From NCBI GenBank assembly GCA_963817885.1, contig CAWFQE010000002.1:868001-932000 (forward strand): a stretch of 64,000 bases of DNA, read 5' to 3'. This DNA comes from CAVOHU01 sp963817885 (lineage in GTDB: Bacteria > Acidobacteriota > Vicinamibacteria > Vicinamibacterales > JAKQTR01). This document shows, piece after piece, positions 8,540 to 18,450 of the stretch. Position 1 is the stretch's first letter, and every line of letters starts with the position of its first letter. Made by a program: the position numbers and the translations under genes. Below the pieces are notes generated by a model. The model was not told where the DNA came from. It searched no databases and was given only the letters and a program-made list of their open reading frames with translations.

Positions 8540-9637
8540 CTACCGCCTGACGCCGGCCTTCATCTCCTCCAGCCTCCGTTGCAGTCCGAGCAGCTCGCGG
8601 CGAAGCTGCAGCAGTTCCGGGTTGTCAGGAGAATACTGGCCATTCTGGATGCGCTTCTCTGTGGAGGCAATCCAGTTGGACAGAAGCGTTATCTCGGTCT
8701 CGACGCTCGTGATCATCTTCTGGTTCAGGGCCTGGACCTCGGCTGCATTCGCCTCGTTCATCTTGCGTTCCTGCACCTGCTGGCGGTAGCGCTGCACGAG
8801 CATTTCGTACTCGGCCCGTTGTTGCTCGTAGTCCGGCACCGACATCAGGCCAACTTCGACCTTCTTCTGGGAATCAGCCAGCTTCGCCTCCATGGCCTGG
8901 ATCGCGATCTGTGCAGCCTCCGGGCTCTCCGAAGCCGCCATCGGCCGCTCCTTCAGGGCTGGCATCGGCTCACGCGTGGGTTCGCCCAGGCTCCGCGACG
9001 GAGTCTTGGGGGTGTAAGCCATCTCGAGCTTGTGCTTCGCGGCTTCGAGTTCTCGCAGGAGCTGCTGATACTCGGCGCCGTCCTTGGAAGCCGTGCCCGC
9101 ATTCACACTTTCCTGCAGGGCCTTGAGCCGCCCCTCGAGGGCCTTGACGTCGTTCTCTGCATTGAGCATCGACCGCTGATGCGCCTTTATCTGTTCCTCG
9201 ACGACCGATCTCTCATATTGATTGGTCAGCGCCTTCTGCTGTGTGGACTCCCGGGCTACGGCAGTCGCGAGAGCCTGCTCGAAGGCGCGTCGAGGCTCGG
9301 CGATCCCATACGCGCTGGCGAGCTGCTGGCGGCTCGGCCCCGCCAGCTCGGCCTGGTCGGCGAACTCACGGGCAACCCGTTGATAGGCGGCCACCGCCTG
9401 CTCGCGCTTCCCGGTCTTGCGATAGCACTCGGCCAGGCGGTAGAGCGCCGTCGCTGCGGCGCGACGCTCCTCGTCGAACTGCGAGACGATGGCCTGGTAG
9501 GTTTTGATCGCCTGGGTGAGATCCTGCCTGGCCTCCTCCTGCACGATCCCTTTGCGGAGCTGAACCGCCAGCCGATCCTGTGCCGCCGATAACGTGGCAG
9601 CGCTGACGAACATCACGACCATCAGTGCGGTCTTCAT
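8540..9637 (-). CDS. Secreted TPR/coiled-coil protein
   Basis: A 365-residue protein with a signal peptide (MKTALMVVMFVSAATLSAAQ). Residues ~25-90 form TPR-like helices (LTQAIKTYQAIVSQF, AATALYRLAECYRKTGKREQAVAAYQRVAREF), and the rest is a long Glu/Gln/Lys-rich coiled coil that ends in the repeat-like LQLRRELLGLQRRLEEMKAG. The start is set by a GAGGAGG site before ATG 9637; the longer frame upstream lacks a signal sequence. Probably a periplasmic scaffold. It lies downstream of the two-component pair and could belong to its regulon, but this is only suggested by position. Confidence 0.75.
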   Translation of the reverse strand: MKTALMVVMFVSAATLSAAQDRLAVQLRKGIVQEEARQDLTQAIKTYQAIVSQFDEERRAAATALYRLAECYRKTGKREQAVAAYQRVAREFADQAELAGPSRQQLASAYGIAEPRRAFEQALATAVARESTQQKALTNQYERSVVEEQIKAHQRSMLNAENDVKALEGRLKALQESVNAGTASKDGAEYQQLLRELEAAKHKLEMAYTPKTPSRSLGEPTREPMPALKERPMAASESPEAAQIAIQAMEAKLADSQKKVEVGLMSVPDYEQQRAEYEMLVQRYRQQVQERKMNEANAAEVQALNQKMITSVETEITLLSNWIASTEKRIQNGQYSPDNPELLQLRRELLGLQRRLEEMKAGVRR

Positions 9638-9785
9638 GACACGCCTCCTCGGTGGCCGCCCTGCGGCGCACGTGTTGCCGCACGACTCCACGGGAACATC
9701 ATCCACCGCAGTCAGTCTGGCCTCAGCAGCCGCACGGGTTGTCAGGGTTGTGTAAAAACCCCATGGGCCCTGGCGTCGAATGCCG

Positions 9786-10511
9786 CTAGGAGGCCTCGAG
9801 CCGGTAGCCGACGCCGTGCACGGTCGTGATCCACCTGGGCTTTTCCGGGTCCGGTTCGATCTTCGCGCGCAGCCAGGCGATGTGCACATCCACCGTGCGG
9901 GTGGTCGGAAACGCGGTGTAGCCCCAGACGACGTCCAGGAAGCGCTGTCGCGTCACGGGTTCGCCGCGCGAGTCGGCCAGCAGCCGGAGGATGGCGTATT
10001 CCCGCGCGGTCAGGTGAACCTGCTCGGTCCCACGGGACGCCGTCTGCTTCACCAGGTCGACGATGAGATCGCCGAGCGTGAGCGCCGGGGCGCCATCCGC
10101 CTGCCGCTGTGAACGGCGGAGCAGCGCGCGAACGCGCGCCAGCAGTTCGTCGGTGCTGAACGGCTTCACCAGGTAGTCGTCGGCGCCGGTGTCGAGGCCG
10201 GCCACGCGATCTTCCACCTGCCCGCGCGCCGTGAGCATCAGCACCGGCACGGCGATGGTCAGCCGCCTGAGCTCTGAGCACAGTGCGAGGCCGTCGAGTT
10301 TCGGCATCATCACGTCGAGCAGGATCAGATCCGGGTGCTCTTCGATCGCCATCGCCAGGCCGGCGCGGCCGTCCTGGGCGGTCAGCACGCGGTAGCCATC
10401 CGCCTTCAGGATGTCTTCGAGCGCCATTCGCATGGGCTCTTCGTCCTCGACGACGAGGACGCGCGGGTGGCGCGCGGAGCCAGGCCCCCAACGATCCTGT
10501 TTCTCGCTCAT
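9786..10511 (-). CDS. OmpR-family response regulator
   Basis: 241 residues: receiver domain (acidic residues VEDEE at 21-25, phospho-acceptor Asp66 in LLDVMMP, Lys116 in KPF) followed by a winged-helix DNA-binding domain (LTAREYAILRLL ... FPTTRTVDVHIAWLRAKI ... VHGVGYRLE). Its ATG overlaps the stop of the sensor kinase by 4 nt. It should bind promoter DNA when phosphorylated by the partner kinase. The input signal and targets are not visible. Confidence 0.95.
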   Translation of the reverse strand: MSEKQDRWGPGSARHPRVLVVEDEEPMRMALEDILKADGYRVLTAQDGRAGLAMAIEEHPDLILLDVMMPKLDGLALCSELRRLTIAVPVLMLTARGQVEDRVAGLDTGADDYLVKPFSTDELLARVRALLRRSQRQADGAPALTLGDLIVDLVKQTASRGTEQVHLTAREYAILRLLADSRGEPVTRQRFLDVVWGYTAFPTTRTVDVHIAWLRAKIEPDPEKPRWITTVHGVGYRLEAS

Positions 10512-12601
10512 GACGCCACCTCCGCCGGCGGTGGCAGCTCGATCGTGAACCGGCTCCCCTCCCCCGGACTGCTGCGCACGACCACGCGGCCGCCGTGCGC
10601 CTCGGCCACGTGCTTCACGATGTTGAGTCCGATCCCGATACCTTGCGTTTCGCGCCGCAGCTCGGACCCGCGCCGGTAGAACGGCTCGAAGATGCGCTGG
10701 TGGTCTTCGGCCGGAATGCCGGGTCCGCTGTCCTCGACAAACACGCGGACAGCCTGGGCCGGCCCGCCGTCGGCTTCGAGGCCGATGGTGACCTCGGCAC
10801 CCGATGCCGAGTGCTTGATCGCGTTGTCGATCAGGTTCACCAGCGCCTGCTGCAGCGCCTGGTGATCGACGCGAGGGTGCACGACCTGGCCTGCCGGCAC
10901 GGACGCTGCGAGGCCGACGCGCCGCTGGGCCGCGTACGGGCCCATCAGCTCGATCGTCTGCGAAACGAGCGCGCTGAGATCGGCCGGCTCGAAGCTGTAG
11001 CGCGTTCGCCCCTGGTCGATCCGCGAGAAGTCGAGGACGTTCTCGACGAGCGAGGAGAGCCGCCGCAGCTCCTGGCCGATCACCCGAAGATATTCTTCCC
11101 GCCGTTCCGGGTTCTCGATGGTGCCGCGCTCGAGGCTCTCGGCCATCAGCCGGACCGCGGCAATCGGCGCCCGCAGCTCGTGCGACACGCTGGCGACGAA
11201 GTTGGACTTCATTTCGGCCAGGCGGCGCTGCCGCCGGAATGCCTGCCACGTGCTGGCCAGCCCTCCGAATGCGGCGGCCGTAGCAGCGAGAATGAGGCCC
11301 ATCGCCAGCCAGAACCTGCGGCGGTAACTGGCGTAGAGCGCGTCGGGATCCGCAAGATCGACGCCAATGGCGAACCGGTGTGACGCGGACGGCACGTTCA
11401 ATGCGACGCGGCCGCCCGGCAGCTTCTCGGCGGAGAGGGCCTCCGGGGAGATCCGTTTCAGGTCCTCAGCAAGGCCTGGAACAGCATCGGCCGGCACCGC
11501 GCGCGTCAGATCGAATCGGCCGTCTGCCGACGCGAGCTCCTGCGGGTCGGGATCGCCTGCCTGCGGGTCGTCCGTTCGCCACTCCCTGCCGCCGATCCGG
11601 AGCGTGATCGACGCGTACCTCGGCAGCGCGGCCGATCGATCCGCGACCGCCGAGCGAAATGCGCGATCCACGACCGATGCCGGCACCAGGGTCACGTGAC
11701 ACGCCGGACCGATGCCCTCGGGGCTTGGCTCCGGCTGCGGCAGATCCGCGACGAGCGCAATCCACGGCTCGCCCTCGCCATCGTCGAGACAGATCCCGTC
11801 CGTGGGCAGGTCACCGGCCGGCAATCGGCGCAGCAGCCCAAGCGCCTGTTCATTCGACCGCCATCGCGCGTCGAGCGTTTTCACCAACGGCTCGGCGGGA
11901 GCCTTCCGAACGGCCTCCTCCACCACGGCCGGCGTCAGGAACGAGGGGTGGTCGACGATGTGGCGCTCGATGTCGCTGAGAAGCGAGGCGGGCAGTCCGC
12001 CGGATGGAGCGCGCTGCAGGGCGAGGAGCAGGGCGAGATCAGACAACGGCGTGCCGGACTCTGTGAGCTCGTCCGGGTAGCGGGACGCCAGGTCGGCGAG
12101 GCGCTTGATTGGCCTGGGAGAGGCGTCGAGACTCGCCTCGGCGCGCGCGAGCATCCATTCCGCGTTGGCGCGCACGGCGGCGGGCGCCCGGGCGAGCGTC
12201 GCAAGCGCGAGACGGAGGTTGGCGGGGTCTGCCGGCGGGGCCTTGTCCGCGATTGCACGCCACGCCCGCGCATCGGCACCGCCCAGAGTCGTCAGCCAGG
12301 CAGGGGGCGTTGGCAGTGCCGGGTAGTCGCGCGGAAGACTGATGTGGCCGTCGAGGATCAGGCCGGAAAGCGGCTGGCTGGCGGCAATCTGGCTGCTGAG
12401 GCGCTCGCCGGTCCTCTTCGCGAGATCGGCGGCGAGCTCGGCCGCGCTGCGGCGCGCGTCCTGCTCGATCGAGGCGCGATCCTGGCGCAGCGAATAGAGG
12501 GAGACCACCGACAGGATGGCAACCGGCGGCACGACCAGCAGGACCTGCCACAGGAAGCGGGCATCGCGACCGCCGCGGGATCTCGAGCGCGCGCGGAACA
12601 T
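10508..12601 (-). CDS. Membrane sensor histidine kinase
   Basis: 697 residues with a transmembrane segment at ~18-38, a ~390-residue extracytoplasmic sensor region, a second membrane segment at ~431-451 and a cytoplasmic kinase. The H box is VSHELRAP (His474), the N box NLIDNAIKHS, the G1 box EDSGPGIP and the G2 box GIGLNIVKHV. The periplasmic domain is unusually large and Ala/Leu-rich and I do not recognise it. It transfers phosphate to the response regulator encoded downstream, with which it overlaps by 4 nt. Confidence 0.94.
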   Translation of the reverse strand: MFRARSRSRGGRDARFLWQVLLVVPPVAILSVVSLYSLRQDRASIEQDARRSAAELAADLAKRTGERLSSQIAASQPLSGLILDGHISLPRDYPALPTPPAWLTTLGGADARAWRAIADKAPPADPANLRLALATLARAPAAVRANAEWMLARAEASLDASPRPIKRLADLASRYPDELTESGTPLSDLALLLALQRAPSGGLPASLLSDIERHIVDHPSFLTPAVVEEAVRKAPAEPLVKTLDARWRSNEQALGLLRRLPAGDLPTDGICLDDGEGEPWIALVADLPQPEPSPEGIGPACHVTLVPASVVDRAFRSAVADRSAALPRYASITLRIGGREWRTDDPQAGDPDPQELASADGRFDLTRAVPADAVPGLAEDLKRISPEALSAEKLPGGRVALNVPSASHRFAIGVDLADPDALYASYRRRFWLAMGLILAATAAAFGGLASTWQAFRRQRRLAEMKSNFVASVSHELRAPIAAVRLMAESLERGTIENPERREEYLRVIGQELRRLSSLVENVLDFSRIDQGRTRYSFEPADLSALVSQTIELMGPYAAQRRVGLAASVPAGQVVHPRVDHQALQQALVNLIDNAIKHSASGAEVTIGLEADGGPAQAVRVFVEDSGPGIPAEDHQRIFEPFYRRGSELRRETQGIGIGLNIVKHVAEAHGGRVVVRSSPGEGSRFTIELPPPAEVAS

Positions 12602-12718
12602 GCTGAAGGGCAGGATAACACCGATGCGGGTCGGGCATGCCTGCGAGGCCGCGAATGGTGTAGGCCGCGAATGTCGACGTTCCGTTGCCGCGGAACAGCC
12701 TTCGGATGCGTGTGACGT

Positions 12719-13465
12719 TCAGGCCGCGGCGAACGTCCTTCCCAGCTGGTACGCCTGTTCCAGGTACCCACGCAGCAGCTCATCGTCTCCCGCGGCCACG
12801 TGGTAGAAGTAGACGTGGTCGACCTTCTTGACGCCCGGGTACCGAAGCCCCCAGTCGTCGATGATTCGCGACATGGGTTGCTCCCAGTCGGTCTTGTAGT
12901 CCTTCTCGCTGAAGAGCGTCGTGCTGATGATCAGGGCCTTTTCGTGCTGCAGCAACGGCACCCTGCCGGACGCCGAGCCGCGCCAGCCCTCCATCTTCAG
13001 GGCATAGGCGTCGCCGTAGGAAAACACACGCTCGAACCATCCCTTCAGGATCGCGGGGAAGTGCAGCCAGAACACGGGCGCAATGAACGCCAGGCCCTGG
13101 GCCTCTTTCACCTTCTTCCACTGTGCGGCGGCGTCTTTCGGCCTGTGGTCGTGGATGAATCTCGCAATGGTCGCCGAGTCCTTGTTGCGCAGCCAGCGTG
13201 AGGCGACGAACCGCCGAAGCGGACCTCCCGCGGCGTCCATCACGCGCTGCTTCAGGTTCATCTGGTCGAGGATCTCTGGCGGCATGCCCTCGTGAATGTA
13301 GCTGGCGAAGTCCTGAAGGCGGAAAACCGGATCGAATCCAATCGCGTAGAGATCGACCACCTCACTGGTGTGGCCGGCCTGCTGCAGTCCCTCTGTGAAC
13401 CGCTGCAGAATGGCGTGGCAGAACGACTTGGGATTCGGGTGGGCGTAGACAGTCAGCACTTTCAT
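12719..13465 (-). CDS. NAD(P)H quinone oxidoreductase, flavodoxin fold
   Basis: 248 residues beginning MKVLTVYAHPNPKSF, the signature of the NQO1/MdaB/KefF flavodoxin-like fold, with the second conserved region AFIAPVFWLHFPAILKGWFERVFSYGDAYA that contacts FMN/FAD. It reduces quinones with NAD(P)H and is usually part of a redox-stress response. An AGGAGG site supports the start. A further ~37 bases separate it from the methyltransferase gene upstream, so the two may be co-transcribed. Confidence 0.88.
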   Translation of the reverse strand: MKVLTVYAHPNPKSFCHAILQRFTEGLQQAGHTSEVVDLYAIGFDPVFRLQDFASYIHEGMPPEILDQMNLKQRVMDAAGGPLRRFVASRWLRNKDSATIARFIHDHRPKDAAAQWKKVKEAQGLAFIAPVFWLHFPAILKGWFERVFSYGDAYALKMEGWRGSASGRVPLLQHEKALIISTTLFSEKDYKTDWEQPMSRIIDDWGLRYPGVKKVDHVYFYHVAAGDDELLRGYLEQAYQLGRTFAAA

Positions 13466-13502
13466 GTGATCGCCTCCTGACAGGCCGGGAGGGCTGCACG
13501 GA

Positions 13503-14117
13503 CTAGTAGACGAAGGGGACGAGCCTGCTCGATTCCCGTTCGTAAGTGGCATACCGCCCGCCGTACGCTCGACGAAGTTCCGCTTCCTCCTTCGGAATCA
13601 GAAGAACGATCAACGCAAGGTAGACGCAGAACACGGCGGCAAAGGCCCACGACTGAATCAGGCATGTCAGCCCCAGCGCGATCGCCAATGCCGCCGCGTA
13701 CATTGGATGTCTCACGAGCCCGTAGGGTCCGCTGACCACAAACTGATCTTCGGCTCTCGGTGCCTGTCCACCCAGCTGGTAGTTCCGCCCGAGCGTCATC
13801 AACGCCCACGCCATGATGAGGAACCCGCTCACGTACAGGAGCAGGCCTGCGGACTCCAGGATCAGGAGAGCCCGTGGGTTTTCAGTTGCCAGGCGGAACG
13901 GATCGATGACATCCAGCCTGCCGGTGAGCAGCAGCACCGCGGCGAGAGGATTGACGATCAGCAGGAAGCAGAGGTTGAAGACATTGACCGTCCGGACGAG
14001 CAGGCTGCCTGTCGGTCTGTCCAGAACGGATCCTGTCGCCGCCCGCTTGACGCAGACGAGGGCTGCAAGCAGCAACAGAATCCCGCCTCCGAGAAACCGC
14101 TGGTCGAGTAGATGCAT
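13503..14117 (-). CDS. Isoprenylcysteine-methyltransferase-like membrane protein
   Basis: 204 residues with about five membrane segments and the ICMT/PEMT-type C-terminal signature: GPYGLVRHPMYAAAL, then KEEAELRRAYGGRYATYERE. The RHP and E/YG motifs bind S-adenosylmethionine in this superfamily. A GGGAGGAG site precedes the ATG. In bacteria such proteins methylate small lipidic or unknown substrates; the target is not predictable here. Confidence 0.85.
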   Translation of the reverse strand: MHLLDQRFLGGGILLLLAALVCVKRAATGSVLDRPTGSLLVRTVNVFNLCFLLIVNPLAAVLLLTGRLDVIDPFRLATENPRALLILESAGLLLYVSGFLIMAWALMTLGRNYQLGGQAPRAEDQFVVSGPYGLVRHPMYAAALAIALGLTCLIQSWAFAAVFCVYLALIVLLIPKEEAELRRAYGGRYATYERESSRLVPFVY

Positions 14118-14261
14118 GTGCTCCTCCCGGAAGTTCCAGCACAGGCTTCGGGGGCAGCACGACTCTCGGCCTCAACCGGCGCAATTCTCCCACGCCTGCC
14201 TGCCGCAATCAATCAGGCAGGCGCGGTCTCGATGACGGTTTCACCGCAGGTGGTGACCGCC

Positions 14262-14858
14262 TCAGGCCGGACGAAGCGCCGCGTGCTCGATCCGGGTCCC
14301 AAGCACGGTGAGGAACTGGGCGATCCACGCCGGGTGTGCCGGCCAGGCGGGCGCGGTCACGAAGAGGCCGTCGGTCACGGCGGCATCCACGCTGATGGCG
14401 GCGTAGGTCGCGCCGGCCAGTTCCACCTCGGGCGCGCACGCGGGATAGCAGCTGATCCGCTTGCCTTCGATGACCTTCGCGGCGGCGAGGATTTGCGCGC
14501 CGTGGCAGATGGCCGCGATCGGCTTCTTGGTCTGCGAGAAGTGCCTGACGATTTCCAGCACCCGCGGGTTCAGCCGCAGGTACTCGGGTGCCCGGCCTCC
14601 GGGAATCACCAGCGCGTCGTAGTCGCGCTCGTGGATCTCCTCGAAAGTCGCGTTGAGCGCGAAGTTGTGGCCGGGCTTCTCGGAGTAGGTCTGGTCGCCT
14701 TCGAAATCGTGCACGGCCGTTCGCACCGTCTGCCCGGCCTTCTTGCCGGGGCACACGGCGTCGACATTCAGTCCGACGGCGCGCAGCGCCTGGAACGGCA
14801 CCATCACTTCGTAGTCCTCGACGAAGTCGCCGACGAGCATCAGGATCTTCTTTGCCAT
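14262..14858 (-). CDS. DJ-1/PfpI family protein
   Basis: 198 residues. The nucleophile elbow AAICHGAQ with the catalytic cysteine and the LVIPGGRAPEYLR motif place it in the DJ-1/PfpI superfamily, closest in pattern to the YhbO/PfpI glyoxalase or deglycase branch. A cytoplasmic protein acting on reactive carbonyls is likely. A GAAGGAGG site precedes the ATG. The neighbours (quinone reductase and methyltransferase) suggest a small stress-response cluster. Confidence 0.9.
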   Translation of the reverse strand: MAKKILMLVGDFVEDYEVMVPFQALRAVGLNVDAVCPGKKAGQTVRTAVHDFEGDQTYSEKPGHNFALNATFEEIHERDYDALVIPGGRAPEYLRLNPRVLEIVRHFSQTKKPIAAICHGAQILAAAKVIEGKRISCYPACAPEVELAGATYAAISVDAAVTDGLFVTAPAWPAHPAWIAQFLTVLGTRIEHAALRPA

Positions 14859-15038
14859 CGTGAACCTCCTTCGATACGTGTTCGAACTGGAACTCCAGGC
14901 CGGCTGTCACGGTCGATTGCGGCCCGTCAGGGATCGGCTGGCCGTCTTCCGGTGTGAGAGCGAGCCCTGAACGTCATTCTGGCGCCCCCCGCGCGCAGAG
15001 GCAAGCGCGCGGTAGCCTCGCCGCGTGTCAGCCCGGCG

Positions 15039-15869
15039 CTACACCATCACCGAGCGAGTCCGGAGCATCGGTTCCGCCAGCGCGGGGTCGCCCGTTATCG
15101 AGACACGAGCACGCGCCGCGTCAGGGGTGAGAACGTTGAACAGGATCTTCCAGGCCGTATCTCCGCCGCATCGAACGCAGGCCGCCACTTCAGGCGCCCG
15201 GCCGCGCACAACGGTCCAGCCCGTGGGGTCCCTGACGACCGACCACGTGTTGTCGCCGTCGGCATCGACTTCGAATGTGACGATCGTGCCGGCCTCGGCC
15301 GTCACATCCTTGTAGGTCCGGCGAAACGCCCGGACGGACAGATCGAGCAGCGGATACAGCCAGCGCCGATCCAGCAGCCCCGCGGCTCCTGCGGCATCGC
15401 GGATCTGCATCTGGTGGTGCCAACGTTCCGTGTATTCGCGGCCCGTGTCCATCCAGTTCTCCGAAGACTCTTCGTCCGCCCAGGCCACCGCTATCGGCGA
15501 CGCGGCGTGCGGCGGGAGCGATCCGACGTATTCCGAGACCCATCGGCCGGTGACCTCGAGCAGGTCGGTCAACACCCTCGGGCTGAGGCGCTGCATGTAG
15601 TCCACACCGCCGGCGTTCAGTCCGTTGATCAGGCGGACAATGTCCTCGAAAGACGAGGCCCGGCCGGCCAAGCGATGGCCGTCGCGGCCGCCGGCCAGCT
15701 TGCGCAGGTCGCCGTCCAGAAGATGGGCGGCGACGTCGCGTATCCGCCAGGGAGCCGCCAGCGTGGGCCGAATCCAGTCGCCCTCGTCCAGTGTGCGCAG
15801 CAGGTGGATGAGCTCGGCATGGAGGGGCGGAAAGAGCTCAGCCGTGTAGATCGGAGTCAGCTTCTCCAT
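15039..15869 (-). CDS. Maleylpyruvate-isomerase/DinB-fold protein
   Basis: 276 residues. The first ~150 match the MDMPI N-terminal, DinB-like four-helix fold (LHAELIHLLRTLDEGDW...APWRIRDVAAHLLDGDLRKL and later REYTERWHHQMQIRDAAG); His residues in AAHLLD and WHHQMQ could bind a metal. The C-terminal ~100 residues are a separate alpha/beta domain. The frame is open far upstream into the TPR gene, but the ATG at 15869 restores the family's usual beginning. Thiol-dependent isomerase or unknown small-molecule transferase; the exact reaction cannot be given. Confidence 0.78.
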   Translation of the reverse strand: MEKLTPIYTAELFPPLHAELIHLLRTLDEGDWIRPTLAAPWRIRDVAAHLLDGDLRKLAGGRDGHRLAGRASSFEDIVRLINGLNAGGVDYMQRLSPRVLTDLLEVTGRWVSEYVGSLPPHAASPIAVAWADEESSENWMDTGREYTERWHHQMQIRDAAGAAGLLDRRWLYPLLDLSVRAFRRTYKDVTAEAGTIVTFEVDADGDNTWSVVRDPTGWTVVRGRAPEVAACVRCGGDTAWKILFNVLTPDAARARVSITGDPALAEPMLRTRSVMV

Positions 15870-15886
15870 GACTGTCGTCCACGTCT

Positions 15887-17876
15887 TCAGAGCGTTCGGC
15901 TCGACGGAGCGCTCGGCACGAAACTGAAGTCCATGCTGTCCAGCTCGGTTGTCAGCGTCACGCCCGGGGCCACCTCGATCCCCTGTTCGAACGTCACCCG
16001 GAACCCCACGTCTTTCAGGCCGCTTTTGTCCACGGTGATGTACATGCCGTCCTCCACCGACATCTTGCCGGTGATCCCGTCCACGCCCGCCGTGGCCTTG
16101 GCTCCGGCCATCACCGAGATGTCGCCCTCGGATTCCGAACTCCGCTTTCGCGAACCCGGCCAGCCAGCCTTCGGTCGACACCGAGACCTCGACCTTCTCG
16201 CACGAGAACTTGACAGAGAAGAGGGCAAGCTCGGCATCGAGCCCCTGCTTCCTGAGCGATGCCGGACAGCTCGGGATGTTCCGCTCGGCGGGGTCTTCGG
16301 CGTCGGCGCGGTCTGTCCGCGGGATGTAGGCTCCCGATGCGTACGCGCCGTGCACGCCCGCGATGAGCGCATTGTACGCCGCCCCCTCCTGCCCCTTGAT
16401 ATGCAGGACAGCCAACTCGTGCCAGCGCGGGTCCGAGAGGTTGGCGGCCAGGCCGGTGAGACGCTGGTACTCGGTGCTCCACTCCTCTCGCATGGCACCC
16501 TCGAGCCTGACGGCGATCTGGTGCATGTGGTCGACATACTCGTTGTGAATCCGCGTCATGTTCTCCGGCGTCATTGTGTGGCTCGTGACGAGGCCTTGCC
16601 GCTTCCGGCTGAGGAGCTGGCCCTCGCTCACTTCCTGGGCGTGCACGTTTGCCTTGACTCTTCGCGTTGCCTCGACCAGCGCCTGCATTTCTGCATCCCG
16701 GTACGACGCGAGGCCCGTCATGATGACCAGGATGCGCTCGGCGCGTCTCTTGCTCAGTGAGTCGGGCTGCGTCCTGAGCTGTCGCTTGAGCTCGATGTAG
16801 CGCTGCGAGATGTCGTCCCTTACGGGTGACCACTTCGCAGTACGGCGCCTGAGCATCGCGTCCATGCCCACAACCTCGGCCGAGTTGACCGGGTGTTTTA
16901 TGGCCGGTAGATTCGTCCCGAGGCCGGCTGAGAGGTCGAATGCTTCGCTGATTGGCCGGTGCAGCCGGGTGTTGAGCAGGCTTGCCGGCACCTCTGCGGG
17001 AGTCTGCGGCGTGGCGGGCGTGCCCTCCTCTGCGACCGGGGTCACCTTCCTGGCGCCGGGCGCCTCCACCGGTCCCCGCGAACGCCATACGCCGAAGTAG
17101 AGAACGCGCTTTGCCTCGTCTTCTTTGCCCTGCCCGGCCAGCGCCACGGCCAGGTTCGTCGCCGCCTCCGAGAGCAGTGGCGCCATACCCATGGCCTGAC
17201 GCAGGGGCGGCTCGGCATCTGCCCACCGCTTGAGGAGGAGCAGGGCGTATCCCCGGTTGTTCAAGGCGATTGCGTGGCCATTGATGCCCATCGGCGATGG
17301 CAGCTCGCCCGGCAGGCGATCCGCGGCATCCAACAGAGCCAGTGCTTCGCGAGGCATGCCCAGCCGGGCGAGCAGCCCCGCGAGGTTGACCAGGATGGTT
17401 GGGTCCTTCTGGGCTCGTTCCTGAGCCAGGAGCATGGCCGAAAGCGCCGCCGCAGGCCTTCCACCCGCAATGGCGGCAGCCGCGGCGCCCTGGAGGCTCC
17501 TCGCGCTCTGTGCCAACGGGCTGGCGGCCAGGGCCGCACGCTGCGCTGCGGTCGTCTCCAGGTCGCGTCGCGCTCTTGCGCTCGCCAGCGCCTCAGCCAG
17601 AGTGACAGGCCCGGACCCGCCAGTCTGCGCTGGGATGGAGTACGTCCATGCGACGAGTGCCTGCAGATCCGCCGTCAGGTTGTGAGTACTGAGATCTGCC
17701 AGGGAGCGAACCGCCGACCGTCGCCCTGAGGCAACCGCGGTGCCCGCGTTCCTGGTCGTCAATGTAGGTTGGCCGAAACAGGGCGATCCGCCCGACACGA
17801 TCAGCGAGACCAGTCCCAGCGCTGCAATCAGCGGCACGGTTGCGATACGTCTCCCGCCGAGGAAGAGTCTGCGCAT
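15887..17876 (-). CDS. Secreted TPR protein (frameshifted)
   Basis: About 660 residues when joined across one frameshift. A signal peptide (VPLIAALGLVSLIVSG, cleavage near CFGQ) is followed by an Ala/Leu-rich helical region with at least three TPR units (ILVNLAGLLARLGMPREALALLDAADRLPG; ALNNRGYALLLLKRWADAEPPLRQAM; AATNLAVALAGQGKEDEAKRVLYFG), a central helical region and a C-terminal beta-rich region (SEGDISVMAGAKATAGVDG). The frame changes near 16125, at GGAATCCGAGGGC, where one extra base seems to have been inserted. The downstream DinB gene starts 17 nt later. Probably a periplasmic scaffold; no known family. Confidence 0.7.
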
Positions 17877-18404
17877 CTTCGGATTCTCCGGCGACGGCGC
17901 GCGCCGTTGCATCGTGGGGGCGGTCTCTCGGCGCTGCCGGATCCCGGCCCCGGGTTGGCGAAGGTCTTGGCCTGCCATGCTACTCGGAAACGCAGCCAGA
18001 TCGCCGAAATGGCAACCGCTATGGCGTCACCACGGATGTGCCATCGCATCCGCCCTCGGTGAGTCCTGGAATGCATCACGGTCGACCGGGATTATCTGCA
18101 AGAGCTCGCCGGTCGAGTTCGAGGAGAGCCCCTTCGGGACGTCAACGCGGGGCTCCGGTTGGTCCTCAGCTTGTAGTCCTGCCGCTTCGTCTGCCGGATC
18201 GCGCATCACCCGCCGGCGCTCTCGGCGCTGCCTGAGCCGGTCGCGTGTATGCGCGTGTCGGACCTGGTGACACCGGTTGAACACCGGAAGGCATTCGACC
18301 ATCGCCAAGGGCGCGTTTCCCTGGAGCGCGGAGTCCTTCTCGGGGGCGGCCAGATGACCGGGATAGAAAGCCACCGCGATCGACTTTGGGCCGTCCAGGC
18401 CGGC
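17877..18404. other. 528-bp gap with no recognised gene
   Basis: Upstream of the TPR gene. A weak minus-strand frame (18027-18374, 115 residues) has no recognisable motif and an atypical His/Arg-rich composition, so I do not call it. No promoter or terminator could be identified; its left part must hold the TPR gene promoter. Confidence 0.5.
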
Positions 18405-18450
18405 CTCAGCCGCGGCGGTTCATGATCTTACCGGCCGCCGTCGGCTGCAT
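18405..18450 (-). repeat. Palindromic repeat, copy A
   Basis: First of three ~45-bp copies in the same orientation. The core is CAGCCGCGGCGG, then YTYATGATC, a spacer, CGGCCGCC and GGCTGCA; the outer CAGCC and GGCTG pair as a hairpin. This copy supplies the last residues and the stop codon of the DUF4386 gene. Confidence 0.8.

Noticed and set aside
14112..14957. Plus-strand open frame opposite PfpI
   Set aside because: It lies opposite a well-supported gene with a strong RBS and active-site motif, and has no domain.
15039..17876. A single 979-residue fusion of the TPR and DinB-like proteins
   Set aside because: The open frame exists, but the middle stretch is nonsense and the TPR protein continues in another frame to a stop at 15887, before the DinB-like start; these are two genes, the first frameshifted.
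18027..18374. Minus-strand frame of 115 residues between the TPR and DUF4386 genes
   Set aside because: No motif, atypical His/Arg composition and no ribosome-binding site; noise in a GC-rich gap is as likely.
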